A stretch of 64,000 nucleotides of DNA from Leguminivora glycinivorella (taxonomy: Eukaryota > Arthropoda > Insecta > Lepidoptera > Tortricidae), in assembly GCF_023078275.1 (NCBI RefSeq), contig NC_062977.1, positions 5,911,118 through 5,975,117 on the forward strand, read 5' to 3'. The notes beneath the pieces were generated by a model. The model was not told the DNA's origin and searched no databases. It was given only the letters and a program-made list of their open reading frames with translations. Positions 11,932 to 22,322 of the stretch are shown piece by piece. Position numbers and translations under genes: made by a program. How positions within the stretch are numbered: the stretch's first letter is position 1; each line of letters opens with the position of its first letter.

Positions 11932-12204
11932 TTTCGCGCGCGCTCCACGCGGTTGGATGCAAACTATTAGCTTTCGAGTTTTTATTAAGTTTTTCGTAGT
12001 TTTAATAAATACAATTATGTTTAAAACGGTATTATTCAGTGCAAAATACGGTGCAGCATGTGTGTGGTGTACGGTGTTTACATGGCAACCGAAATGTAAT
12101 AAATATTGGGATGAGAGTGATGAACGCAAGTTACAACATTTGTCAATTGGATTTTTAACAAGAACATTCCTTAGTTATGAATTATGAACTTATCAAATTC
12201 ACTA
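11932..12204 (+). other. 5' internal region with a short ORF
   Basis: Sequence just inside the left ITR, where a DIRS promoter/leader would lie. A 56-codon frame (MFKTVLFSAKYG..., about 12018-12187) is open but unrecognised. It is also the 3' part of a longer 101-codon frame that starts in the ITR at 11882. Confidence 0.3.
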
Positions 12205-12840
12205 AAAGTGTTCCCGTGGGGAAACATAGAGGTATAATATATTAATTAGTACCTATATTTAACCTCACATTCTAACCTCTACGGAGATTTGGTAAGGTTT
12301 TTTATACATTCATCGTCAATTGTCGTTGGACAAATATAATAAAGGAGTTCTGTATACGCATCTGACATCACAATTCGCGTGCGGATTGTGCTTCATTCGT
12401 GGAATGAAGATATTTGGATCCCAATAAAATTCTTATTGTAACTTTAGCCCGTGGGGCAATCAGATATGCTAAATATTCAAAAATAAATTCTCATCCGTGG
12501 GATGAATGTGTTAAGACATGCTAATGCCTGTGAGGCTACTTAATGTGTTAGGCATGCTACTGCTGTGCCTACCAAATATACAACAATGCTGCAAGAGTAC
12601 TATTGGCGACTGTTAACTGATCATTTGTAATCCTTATTACAAGGGCATAAAGTCTACCGATGGGTAGTTAAGAATGTTCCTGTTAGCCCGTGGGGCTAGC
12701 AAATGTAAACTCTCATTCACGGGATAAATGTTTTAGCAAGTGTAGCCTTTCCCGTTCGGCAACCAAGTGTGCCAACTTTTCAATAATGAAATCTAATAAT
12801 AAGGAACAAGAAATGCTCCTCATCCGTGGGATGACTGACA
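12205..12840 (+). repeat. Degenerate minisatellite of GTG-loop hairpins with covarying stems
   Basis: Irregular units of about 35-45 nt each contain a short perfect or near-perfect hairpin, mostly with loop GTG. Stems seen are TTCCC/GGGAA (12211), CACAATTCG/CGGATTGTG (12369, loop CGTG), CTTCATTC/GAATGAAG (12391), GCCC/GGGC (12447), TCATCC/GGATGA (12491 and 12820), GCCT/AGGC (12526) and GTTAGCCC/GGGCTAGC (12682). Decayed units lie near 12714 and 12746. Between hairpins, ATGTGTTAAGACATGCTA-like text recurs. The stems change on both sides together. No protein frame explains this. Confidence 0.8.
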
Positions 12841-13659
12841 GTTATGGTATAGTTATACCTAACGAATTTCTTATAGCCAGTGATGTTTAATTGCAGAAAT
12901 TTTTTACATATACATGTAGAACATGTACTAGATCTATAGATGTCTAGACTAGAGCACAATCTGATCAAGATTTTGTCCTCAGGCAAGCATGCTACATTAA
13001 ACATTATTGTATTCTAATTAAGTACATACTCATATACTTACTGTTTACATATAAAACAGTATTCTAGTTGCAATTAAAATGGTCTCTGCAGTAAGTCCTA
13101 TGTTGAACATCTATAATCTATGTATAGATTGGGCTCAGTTAAGTCAGAAAATTATTTACTATAAGTATAGGTAATTTTTATAACTCCTCTACAACAAAAA
13201 TTTCGTTCTGATTAATACAATAAAATGAATAAAATACTACCGTAAAAAGGTAATTTCTGGAAAATTCTGTTCTAGTTCATATCATATTACAATGATGAAT
13301 ATTCATATTTATCCCTTTGTACAATTTGACAAATTGATATATATTTATATGAGGACATACACTGTTAGTGTTATGTCATAAGGTAAAATAAATTGTCTAA
13401 GTGCTGCAAAATCATTTTGGCACCCTCATAAAGAGTATAAATGTCACAATCATAACTTAACCTCATAATATGCTTAGGAGCTGCTCGCTCCATATATTTT
13501 AACTTTAACATAAGTATATGTATCATGATTCATATTTAAATGTCAATTTTTGATAAAAATTGTTAGAATGGACAGTTGACCATTGGAATTTTATGATCTT
13601 ATAGCTCAACTGGCTTTGGTGAAGTTGATGTAATGTTACTGATTTATTTATTTTTACTT

Positions 13660-13696
<37 letters not shown>

Positions 13697-14390
13697 TGTC
13701 AATAAAATGTGATTAAAACTTTATTATTGTTTTCAAATTTTGAATTATTATTCAATATGTTGTTTTAAATATAAAAGGATAGGTAAAGAAGGTACACTGG
13801 AATTGGGATCAACCAGAATCAGTCATTGGAATAAGCATACAAAATTGGTTAAGTGAGATGTTCATATTAATACAAAATTATATTTAATTATTATTAATAC
13901 CTAGCAATCCCAAGGCTTCAAACTCTCATTTAAATGTTAGACTTGTATGTCTTCATATGGCAAGGGTACAATCTACCCCGCAATGGTTTAGAGCCCTATC
14001 ACAATGTTTTTTAGCTATCATAGGGTGCGATTCAGCACAAGCTCATGCCAATAGTGACCATTTTGTATTCAGCTGTCATATAAAGTTAGAAATGGGTCAA
14101 TGGATCAAGTAAAGTATGTAGGTTGATAATTAGAAAGATTTAGCTAAGTCAACTCTATTGAGTTGGTATGAAATAGGTATATATATTGAGATCTTGGTTC
14201 AAACACAGACTTGTTTTCCAAATATAGCAGAAATCATTCGATTTTAATTATTAGAGTCTTAACTATCCTGAGGTCTTTGAATAAATAGCACTGTAACTGG
14301 TATGTACTTCAAAATTTATTTTAGAAACTACTCCATACCATACCGACTTTAAACGGTTGGGGGATAAAGTTGATATGATGATAAGATAAC
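12841..14390. other. AT-rich interior of the DIRS-type element
   Basis: No reading frame of note. It contains the long poly(A) tract annotated separately. The rest is unrecognised. Confidence 0.45.
13661..13694 (+). repeat. (A)34 tract
   Basis: 34 consecutive A. It could be the fossil tail of a reverse-transcribed RNA inserted in the plus orientation, but I found no convincing target-site duplication, so a simple homopolymer is equally possible. Confidence 0.9.
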
Positions 14391-14482
14391 ACCCACTGCA
14401 CGTGGATTATCGCAGTTCTCGTTCAATCACCAAAATAGCATTGTCGGGCGAGATCAGTTCTTGGGTGGGTGACCAGTGACCA
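14391..14482 (+). pseudogene. 5S rRNA-derived sequence
   Basis: GCAGTTCTCGTTCAATCACC, then GCATTGTCGGGCGAGATCAG and TTCTTGGGTGGGTGACC, follow the order and spacing of the middle and 3' half of eukaryotic 5S rRNA. That part of 5S runs from GGTTCTCGTCCGATCACC to TTGGATGGGTGACC. The C-box of the internal pol III promoter is nearly intact. The 3' terminal stem is missing and the 5' part is diverged, so it is not a functional gene. It could be a dead 5S copy or the head of a 5S-derived SINE. Confidence 0.8.
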
Positions 14483-15330
14483 CCCAATTATCTATAGTAG
14501 ACCAGGAAAGAGGATTTGATTTTTTTAATACCTATAAATGTTTTTGTCATAATGAGCAATATATTATTATATACTACTTTCATTTATTGATTACTTCAAT
14601 CAATTTAATTATCTTATTATTTTATCTCAATAATAATTGAATTCTAGACCTAATAAGATCCATAAGAGATCATTTTGTTTATCTACTTAAGATACTTTTC
14701 TATTAGTCATCGATTAAAGGTCCAACCTAAGCTTATTAGTCTGTTCAAGTAGAACATATTTACAGACATGACAATATATTGGAAACAGAAGGGATTGTAT
14801 ACAGTTGTAATTATTAAATTTAATGAGAATTGTCATTTACTGTTTTCCACAATATCTGTATAGGATTTGCTAATCTCAAGGAGCTTATGCACATTTTGTT
14901 GTCTAATTATGATCTTTATTAATCTTACTGCAGACATAAGCATAAAACATCAACATAAGAGTGTGGTTAAAGTTATCACAGCCCCTAAATAATTACATTA
15001 TATGGTCTATATATAATGCTGTCCTGCTAGTGATTACCTCCTCGTTTAGTATTGTGTTATAAATTTCTTTTTGTGAGAAATACTAGAACAAATAAGTAAA
15101 ATAGTGATTAATACCTAAAACGTCATATTTTTAAATATACTTATATATATAAACATTACATAAATACAACACAATGGAATTAGGTTTAGCTAGGGTAGCA
15201 AGCTAGCAAGTTAATGGATTAATTGGGAAGTAACGGACTAACTATTTGGTATAGTTTGTAAGTAAGGGACTATTTTGCTTGGTTAAGTGATTAATTAACG
15301 ACTTTTAAATAATGCTTTTTAAAACCAAAC
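14483..15330. other. AT-rich interior of the DIRS-type element
   Basis: Nothing recognised. It ends at the target-site duplication of the RTE insertion. Confidence 0.45.
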
Positions 15331-15344
15331 AGAGGCTATCTGGT

Positions 15345-17431
15345 ATCGCAAACTAACACCAAAAATCAAATGGAAAACTCTAAACGAATCCGTGGGGCAA
15401 CCGTTCTTGACAGAACTAACTGAGCATATTAAATCCATGGATGTTAGTGCCATGACACCAAACGAAATGTGGGATAGCTTTGAAAAAGTCTGCATCCAAA
15501 AAGCCGAAGAATACCTAGGTCGTACAAGAAGTAAAAAAGGTCCCAACAAAGAAACAAAATGGTGGAATCCAGAAGTACAGAACGCAGTCACAGCTAAGAA
15601 AGACGCTTTTAAGTGGTGGCAGTCAACTCAAGAAGAAGCTGATTACATAAATTACAAAAATGCTAAGAAGCAAGCGAAAAGACAAGTTGCAATTTCAATG
15701 GCCGAAACGAACGCCGAATTTTATGGTAAATTGGAGTCTGCTAAATCCGACGTAGACATACACAGAGTAGCAAAAACTCGTCATTTTAATACAAAAGACA
15801 TAACAAATGTGAAATATATCTACGATAAAAACAACAAGTTACTTACGGAAGATGAAGACATCAGACATAGATGGAAAGAGTACTACCAGCACCTTCTAAA
15901 TGTTAGCCACAAAAGAAACCTTGATTACTGCAGACCAGGCACAGTGCAAGGGCCACTGCCGACCATAACCCCAGAAGAAGTTAAAGCAGCGATTCACCAA
16001 ATGAAAAATAACAAAGCACCGGGCCCTGATGAAATACCAGTCGAAGTCTGGAAGCGCCTCGGAAATTGTGGAGTAATTTGGCTGTATAACTTGTTCAACA
16101 AACTAATCGAGGGTCACTCAATGCCCGACTCATGGAGAAATAGCATTCTAATTCCTTTTTATAAAGGAAAAGGAGATGTCAGGGAATGTAGTAATTATAG
16201 GGCCATAAAACTAATGTCTCACACCCTTAAAATTTGGGAGCGTATATTAAATAATAGATTGAAAACCTTCATATCGCTTACACAAAATCAATGCGGATTC
16301 GTAGCAGAGAGAAGTTCATCCGACGCTATTCAAGCAGTGAGGATCATGATCGAAAAAGCCAAAATAAACAAGACAAACTTACATATGGTTTTTATAGACT
16401 TGGAGAAGGCATTCGATCATGTCCCACGCGATCTCATATGGGAAGCTCTAAGACAGCAATTAGTACCAGAGTTTTATATTTACCTCATACAAGATATGTA
16501 CAAGGACATTACTACTCAAGTCTTAAGCCCAGCCGACAAAGGGGAAAAGTTTGAAATCAGCGTCGGAGTACATCAAGGTTCCACTCTAAGTCCCTTAATT
16601 TTCAATACTGTCATGGACCACCTCACAAAAAAGTGTCAAAAGTCTCTACCTTGGAACATTCTCTACGCCGACGATGTTGTACTTATCTCGGATAGCGTAG
16701 AAGAACTTCAACAGAGTTTAGACTCGTGGGTGGAAGCATTGGAAAGCAATGGTCTCAAAATTAGCAGAAAAAAGACGGAACACATGTCCTGCGTTTTCGA
16801 TGGTGCCACAGATGCTGGCAGTATCAAGATTGCGATAGGAGACACGTTTATACCTACGGTAACGCAATTTAGATATCTAGGCTCCGTTCTCTGTAATGAC
16901 GGCAAAATTGACAACGATGTTACGCATAGAACCACAACTGGATGGATGAAGTGGCGTCAACTAACAGGCGTGATGTGTGATAGGAAGATGCCGCTCAAAG
17001 TAAAAGGCCATTTGTATAAGACCGCCATAAGACCAGCTGTTCTGTATGGGTCAGAATGTTGGGCAACCAACAAGCAGCATCTTGATAAGCTACACGTTAC
17101 AGAAATGCGCATGCTACGCTGGTCAGCGGGAGTCACGCTACTGGATAAAATCCGTAACCAGTATATCCGAGGAAGTTTTAAGATTGCACCCATTGTTGAA
17201 AAGCTTAAGGAGAAACGCTTAAGATGGTATGGTCATATCCAAAGGCGTTCAGATGACCATATGGTGAAGCTTGCCCTAAAACTGCCAACCGCCAAACGCA
17301 ACTCAGGCAGACCACCTACCACCTGGTGGACGACGGTTGAAAAAGACCTAAAAGAAGCTCATTTAAATAAAGACATAGCACATGACCGTGCTAGATGGAA
17401 ATTGAGGACAAGGAAGGCCGACCCCAAGTAA
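15345..17431 (+). CDS. RTE-type LINE reverse transcriptase (N-terminally truncated)
   Basis: The frame is open from the insertion boundary at 15345 (continuous with the GTG at 15392, which is internal) to the TAA ending at 17431, about 695 codons without a stop. Visible RT blocks in order: NNKAPGPDEIPVEVWK (fingers), FIDLEKAFDHVPRD (first catalytic Asp), GVHQGSTLSPLIFN, LPWNILYADDVVLISDS (YADD active site), FRYLGSVLCNDG, then a C-terminal region with AVLYGSECWA, RMLRWSAGV and LRWYGHIQRR, which I know from RTE-clade proteins. The N-terminal APE endonuclease is mostly missing because the copy is 5' truncated. The protein would copy LINE RNA at a nicked target, but this copy cannot nick. Two related C-terminal fragments lie at 43379 and 55582. 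Confidence 0.92.
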
Positions 17432-17464
17432 ATGGGAACAGGTCTAGCAGGAAGAAGAAGAAGA
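15345..17464 (+). mobile_element. 5'-truncated RTE-type LINE with 14-bp target-site duplication
   Basis: AGAGGCTATCTGGT occurs at 15331-15344 and, perfectly, at 17465-17478. Between the copies the sequence starts in mid-ORF, runs through one long RT frame, and ends about 35 nt after the stop in AAG/AGA triplet repeats. A very short 3' UTR with a simple repeat tail and a variable target duplication are typical of RTE elements. The insertion lies inside the DIRS-type element and is therefore younger than it. The perfect duplication and uninterrupted frame suggest a recent event. Confidence 0.9.
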
Positions 17465-17478
17465 AGAGGCTATCTGGT

Positions 17479-18540
17479 CAAAATACTCAAGTCACCGTAT
17501 AGCGACAAAGGTTTTAAATAGAGGTTTAGGTGATGGACTTTCAGCTCCAAACATGCCTCAGGATGCACCAGGACTGGGAAAATATTTTTGTTCCCATCTT
17601 AGAATATTAATATTATATACAATCAACGATTAGTACCTGCATACAGCAGATACAAGGTCAGTCTACTTATTGACAATTAAATCAAGACTTTGAAACTTAT
17701 AGTCTCGAATTATTATTATATGTCCTATAATATTTATTTATTTATTCATATATATGGCTAGTAGGTATAGGTAGGTAGGTAGGGTAAAATAAGTTTATCG
17801 AGGACAGTGATATCCTCTGAAGATTATATATATATAAAGAGTAATAATAAAACCTTTCATATTCTTAGGTCAATGGGTGATACCCAGAGGCTATGTTTGT
17901 ATGGAATATAAATACACAAGGTATAACTATGACTTCATATATATCATTTATGTCGAACATATTAAATAATTGACAAGGGTAACAAGCACACAATGCCCGT
18001 GTTTTCTTTTTATGTATGTTTTATAGACTACTTAATACTAAATGATTAGGTATTAATTTATCTCTATTATTTCTTTTCATATTACAAATTACAATTATCA
18101 TGTCTCACATTAAACACCTAAGGTAAAAGTCATGAAGACACTGCTTAACAGTGAATAAAAGGTTTGGTAACGCATGGGATGCTTCAGATAACTGTAATTT
18201 ACCAATCTATTATATTAGATATCAATATTTGTTATACAGGTTAAGATATTTAACTCAGTAGATGGGTTGCACACACAGGTTGCTCCTAGTAAGGACCTAT
18301 TACAATAGCAGGATAGACCCTGCAGACTCTGTTTTCTTCGAGTCAATTCTACCTGAAATATTTCACATAGCAAGTAATGCTATTGCTTTTTAGTTTACTT
18401 TCGATACAATTTGATCCATGATATATGTATATATATTATATACAACCATAATGCCTGTCAGGAATACAAGATTGTAGGGCTTTTTGAATGGATTTCTGAG
18501 ATAAATTGTTTTGTAAATTATTTCATTACCTCTAAACATC
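17479..18540. other. AT-rich interior of the DIRS-type element, 3' part
   Basis: A tyrosine recombinase gene would normally lie here in a complete DIRS element. I see no such frame, no catalytic HxxR box and no long ORF. Confidence 0.45.
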
Positions 18541-18648
18541 TACAATGTTATTATATCCAGGACAAAATACAAATATAATGACAAGATTAAACGAACTTAC
18601 CTGAAGTGAAGTTCAATCTTGATTATATGAAGTATTTTGTCCTGGATA
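18541..18648 (+). repeat. Internal complementary region (ICR) of the DIRS-type element
   Basis: 18541-18585 is the complement of the left end (11797-11840). 18577-18648 is the exact complement of the right end (18829-18900): 72 nt with a 180-nt loop. The two halves overlap at AATGACAAG. In the DIRS mechanism this region templates joining of the two ends. Confidence 0.85.
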
Positions 18649-18723
18649 GGGATAGTCCCACCCTCCTCGAGTAACCATGAGTCCATGGTCACTTCCCATT
18701 TAGTGCGTGATTACTCTAAACTA

Positions 18724-18900
18724 TATGAAACGTCAGGGTGACAGTTCGTGTCAATTCTTTTCTTTTTGGCATCTATAAACGATTCGCGAGGTTTGTAGCG
18801 CTGGCGCGGGATAACTACAATGTTATTATATCCAGGACAAAATACTTCATATAATCAAGATTGAACTTCACTTCAGGTAAGTTCGTTTAATCTTGTCATT
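18724..18900 (+). repeat. Right inverted terminal repeat of the DIRS-type element
   Basis: Complement of the left ITR plus an extension of about 50 nt that is unique to the right end and repeated inverted in the ICR. It includes CTTCAGGTAAGTTCGTTTAA. The end lies at about 18895 +/- 5. Confidence 0.85.
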
Positions 18901-20693
18901 AACATTTGTAACAATGTGAATGCTGAATTTAATAAGTTCGATAAATAAGTTGCCTAGTAATAATTGGAATAGTCCCTGAAAATGTAGGGTTTTCGTATTT
19001 TGCATTTTAGATGTAGTTTTCGTTTGACAGTTAAGAAATTATTGTTTTATATAATGCACGAGTCTCAGTTTTGATTATAGTCAAGCCTTTCACGGAAACT
19101 TGAACCAGGTGAGGTGGCGTGACGTTATCTAGCCACCACGCACGCCACCCATTGTAAATATTAGTTAGCGAAACTCATCAAATCCGCGCTCAAACTTAAT
19201 AAAATACTTCGCGCTTAATTGAAAATGAATACTGGCGCGGAATCGATCGTCGAAGCATCGACTAATTGTTTCACCAACCTCTTATCTTGTTAAATATTAT
19301 TAATGCAAAAGCAGTCCTCCTTTAGGAAAGTAAGGTTCACATTCGAAAATATTATAATCTAAGATATGTGATCAAGAAGGCTGGAAGCCGATATTCCGCA
19401 GCCTTAATCCGCGATAATGAAGCGAAGGGTTGCGAGGGGGCCAGTAATAAATGTTGCGTTCTAAATTTAAAATCAAAGTGCGGAATAAATTTTGATTAAG
19501 CGATTAGCTTGAGAGGTGTTTGCGTTTCTTGGGGACATTGGCAATGCCGTGGTCGTCGGCGGTGTATAATAAGCGTGCAGCCGGGAGCTTCGCACTTACT
19601 GAAACACGGAGTAGGGGTACAAAATATGGCTTACAAAGCAGAATAAATAAATAAATGTCCTAAAAGTAAGGAGTGACTCCAAAAACTCATTGACGTGTTA
19701 AATTTTCAGTCGATCATTGTATTATTAGAAAAAAGCTGACGTTTATTTCGATATCATGACGTCAGCAATATTATTGTCATAATATTATATGTCAATCGAA
19801 CTGGTTGTATTAATACGTCACTCTTTAGTACCAGAAGATGTTCGCCTTAAACGCTCTTTGGTACTAGGAGACGTTCTCCTTAAATATAAATTTCCCAAAC
19901 AAATGGGTACAAGCACTCAGACATTTTCCGCTGAGCACGAGTTCTCGCTGCATCAGTATTTAATGCATTCTTATATGTATTTCTAAAATACAGGAGGTTG
20001 TGACTTTCCTATATTAATATTTCCAGTATTTACCAGCGATTGCAAATATTATAGCATAGTAAAATAACTAACACGAATTTGAGGAAGAAGAAGGAAAAAA
20101 GAGACTTATAAAGTCGTAAATGTATTTCATACCATACAAAAGTATTTCTAATTTTTCTCTCTGCATTTTAACAATACATATTCAAATTCTAATGTAATAT
20201 TTACACTAGTACAAAAAAAATAAGTATTTGCATAGTGCAGTAAATTCAAAAATCGTATTGCAATATCCAGAAATTAAAATAGGAATAACTTTTGTATGCT
20301 CTTGTGGGTCAAGCGACATCTAATGCAGTTATCAATCATCTTAAAGAAAAATGTAAAAAAACCGTGACTTATATTATTTGACCTACAATTTGCAAATGCA
20401 ACAAGAGAAGATTAAATCACGATGCACCCTGTACGTGTGTAATGCATCGCGAAGCCACGTCTGATCAACGCAGCCATGATGCATCGCCGACATTCATTAT
20501 GATTTTATTCATGCTCGGGTGTATTACCCGCCTCGAGCGGAGTGGCTTTACGATATTAACGTTTTATAGTGATTAGTGTGATAATTGAGTTACCCCACGT
20601 GAGGTATTATTCATCATAGGAGACTGCATCGCAACAAGATTAAAATCCTTATGGAGATAATATGTATGTATAATTTAATCAAATCGGTAAAGC
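18901..20693. other. Intergenic, nothing recognised
   Basis: Mixed composition, with GC-balanced islands near 19090-19260 and 19370-19610 and AT-rich DNA elsewhere. A 65-codon frame at 19789-19986 is not recognised. Confidence 0.45.
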
Positions 20694-20696
20694 TAA

Positions 20697-20846
20697 CGCC
20701 ATGTCTTGCGTGGGCGACGGTCGCGCGATCGTCGCGCGACCGTCACCGTCGCGTCTCATACTTCCATATCGATAAGGTTTGATTCGTATGCGTCGCATCG
20801 CCGTCGCGCGACTATCGCGCGACCGTCGCCCACGCAAGACACGGCG
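20697..20846. mobile_element. Harbinger-like MITE (TAA target duplication)
   Basis: 150 bp flanked by TAA on both sides (20694-20696 and 20847-20849). The ends, CGCCATGTCTTGCGTGGGCG and the complement of the right end, differ at one base, and the match extends about 45 bp inward through repeated TCGCGCGA blocks. A 3-bp TWA duplication points to PIF/Harbinger. No coding capacity. Confidence 0.8.
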
Positions 20847-20859
20847 TAAGACCTGAATA

Positions 20860-21240
20860 GTTATTTTATTTATTTATTTAATATCCAAAAATTACACAGC
20901 ATAACAGGAAAACTAAAGCACTGTGGAATTCATTACAACTATACACTTATAGTACACTTATATAATAGTAACAGAGTACAAAATGTACAATATATAAACA
21001 TTACAAACTTAATATACAACAGTGGACTTCCTTTTATCCATCGCCTCACAGAACCTCATACACACTTCACACAATTCCGCCCATCTGCTAGCAAACACAT
21101 CGCATTCCGGTACTGATACGTAGAGTGTGTTAAGGTATAGGAGAGCGCGTACCAGCGGTGATTGCCTATAGGACGCAGTGCGAGTTTCAGGAACCGCGAC
21201 AAGCTGACGGCTTCTAGGTCGTTATATTTCTACGAACTCT
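20860..21240 (-). pseudogene. Decayed LINE 3' remnant (probable)
   Basis: The plus strand starts with TTATTTATTTATTTAATATC, which would be the TAAATAAA-type 3' tail of a minus-strand LINE. Upstream on the minus strand one frame gives a short Cys-containing stretch (VPECDVFASRWAELC) before stops. The family is not identified. Confidence 0.4.
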
Positions 21241-21443
21241 TTTTATGTTGTTCTAATGATGAACTCCACTTTCGGTTACAAATTAAAAATAGTTTTTTAA
21301 TTTGTATCTCTAGTTATTTTTAAATTTTCCATCATTATTTTATTGTATCAATTCTGGGTTCCAATCCCAGTACGGCCATTTGTGTGATGAGCACAGATAT
21401 TTTTTCCTGAGTCATGGATATTTTCTACGTATATAAGTATTTA

Positions 21444-21687
21444 TCCATACTAATATTATAAATGGGAAAGTGTGTATGTCTGTTTGTTTGTCCGTCTTTC
21501 ACGGCAAAACGGAGCGACGAATTGACATGATTTTTTAAGTGGAGATAGTTGAAGGGATGGAGAGTGACATAAGCTATTTTTTGTCTCTTTCTAACCCCAC
21601 ACTTCCCTAAAATGGGGGGTGGAGGTTGGTATGGAGCATTCCGTTATTTCCGAACTTAACGCGAGCGAAGCCGCGGGCGAAAGCTAG
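21444..21687 (+). mobile_element. Lep1-type Helitron (non-autonomous)
   Basis: Starts TCCATACTAATATTATAAAT and ends CTAG after a GC-rich hairpin region (GCGAAGCCGCGGGC). It sits exactly between A and T of the host SINE without target duplication, as Helitrons do. I recognise the 5' end as the Lep1 family of Lepidoptera. It is 244 bp long with no Rep/helicase and would move by rolling-circle replication with proteins supplied in trans. Confidence 0.85.
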
Positions 21688-21698
21688 TATACTATATA

Positions 21699-22038
21699 CA
21701 GGGTGTAAACCTAATACGGGCGAACCTCTTAACGGTGGTGAGTATAGGACATAAAAAAATGGAATTAGATAACTTTTACTTAAAATTGAAATATTTTTTT
21801 ATCCATACAAAATAATTCGGCCCGTAACGTGCAGACACACTCGCGTTAAACGCTCGTTGACAGTTGTCATTGATTGTCATCGCAACCACGTTTACAGTAC
21901 ATTGCTGCTGGGAAATTTTTCAAAAATTCATTATGGGGTGAAAATTAAAAGTAACTCAAAAACACCTCTTAATTAATGATAATAATATTGAATTATATGC
22001 CTGGTTTCATTTATCGCCCTTATTAGGTTTACGCGCTG
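21699..22038. mobile_element. TA-flanked MITE, CAGGGTG ends
   Basis: 340 bp between TATA (21695-21698) and TATA (22039-22042). The left end CAGGGTGTAAACCTAATACG is mirrored by the complement of CGCCCTTATTAGGTTTACGC at the right. TA-type duplication and CAGGGTG ends suggest a Tc1/mariner (IS630) relative. No ORF. Confidence 0.75.
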
Positions 22039-22157
22039 TATATCATTGTCCTAGTACCCACAACACAAGCATTCTTGATGAGCTTGACGTGGGACTCAGG
22101 TAATCTGTGTAACAATGTCCTATAATATTTATTTATTTATTTGTTGTTTTATTATAG

Positions 22158-22303
22158 TATTTTATGCAACAGGCGTTTAAAGGAGATCAAAAAAGACGAG
22201 TGGCGTGGGTAACAATTTGAGGCGAAGCCGAAAATTGTTATTAAGACGCCACGAGTATTTTTTGACTCAGTTAAACACCGTTGCATACAATACTTTTTCT
22301 ACG
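22158..22303. repeat. Hairpin repeat ending ATACAATACTTTTTCTACGA
   Basis: Nested complements (TTTTATGCAAC with GTTGCATACAATA; GTGGCGT with ACGCCAC; TAACAATTT with AAATTGTTA) fold into one long stem around GAGGCGAAGCCG. Its last 20 nt (22284-22303) are identical to 36919-36938, the end of another hairpin. Confidence 0.65.
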
Positions 22304-22322
22304 ACCATGCACTTAGTTTTTA

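Larger units (their letters stand above)
11797..18900 (+). mobile_element. DIRS-type element lacking DIRS genes (non-autonomous or gutted)
   Basis: The two ends are inverted repeats (11797-11931 and 18724-18900). Just inside the right one is an internal complementary region (18541-18648). Its first half is the complement of the extreme left end and its second half is the complement of the extreme right end. That is the diagnostic layout of DIRS retrotransposons, which use it to close a circular intermediate. The left end carries the left-specific sequence TTATATTTGTATTTTGTCCT and then runs into the ITR, so it is a true terminus. Without the inserted RTE element and its extra target copy, the length is about 5.0 kb, normal for DIRS. 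No Gag, RT or recombinase frame is visible inside. Confidence 0.75.
21345..22136 (+). mobile_element. tRNA-headed SINE interrupted by two later insertions
   Basis: A B-box-like TGGGTTCCAATCCCA starts a body (GTGTGATGAGCACAGATATT, then CTACGTATATAAGTATTTA) that resumes after two insertions as TATCATTGTCCTAGTACCC and ends in GTCCTATAATATTTATTTA. The same body and tail occur on the minus strand at 43250-43904, which confirms that this is one interrupted element. The tRNA head is 5' truncated. Confidence 0.8.

Noticed and set aside
12369..12834. CRISPR-like array from the regularly recurring CCGTGGG hairpins
   Set aside because: The spacing and repeats are degenerate, there are no identical repeats with unique spacers, and the context is animal DNA.
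13661..13694. Processed pseudogene ending in the (A)34 tract
   Set aside because: No recognisable coding sequence upstream and no matching target duplication on the two sides.
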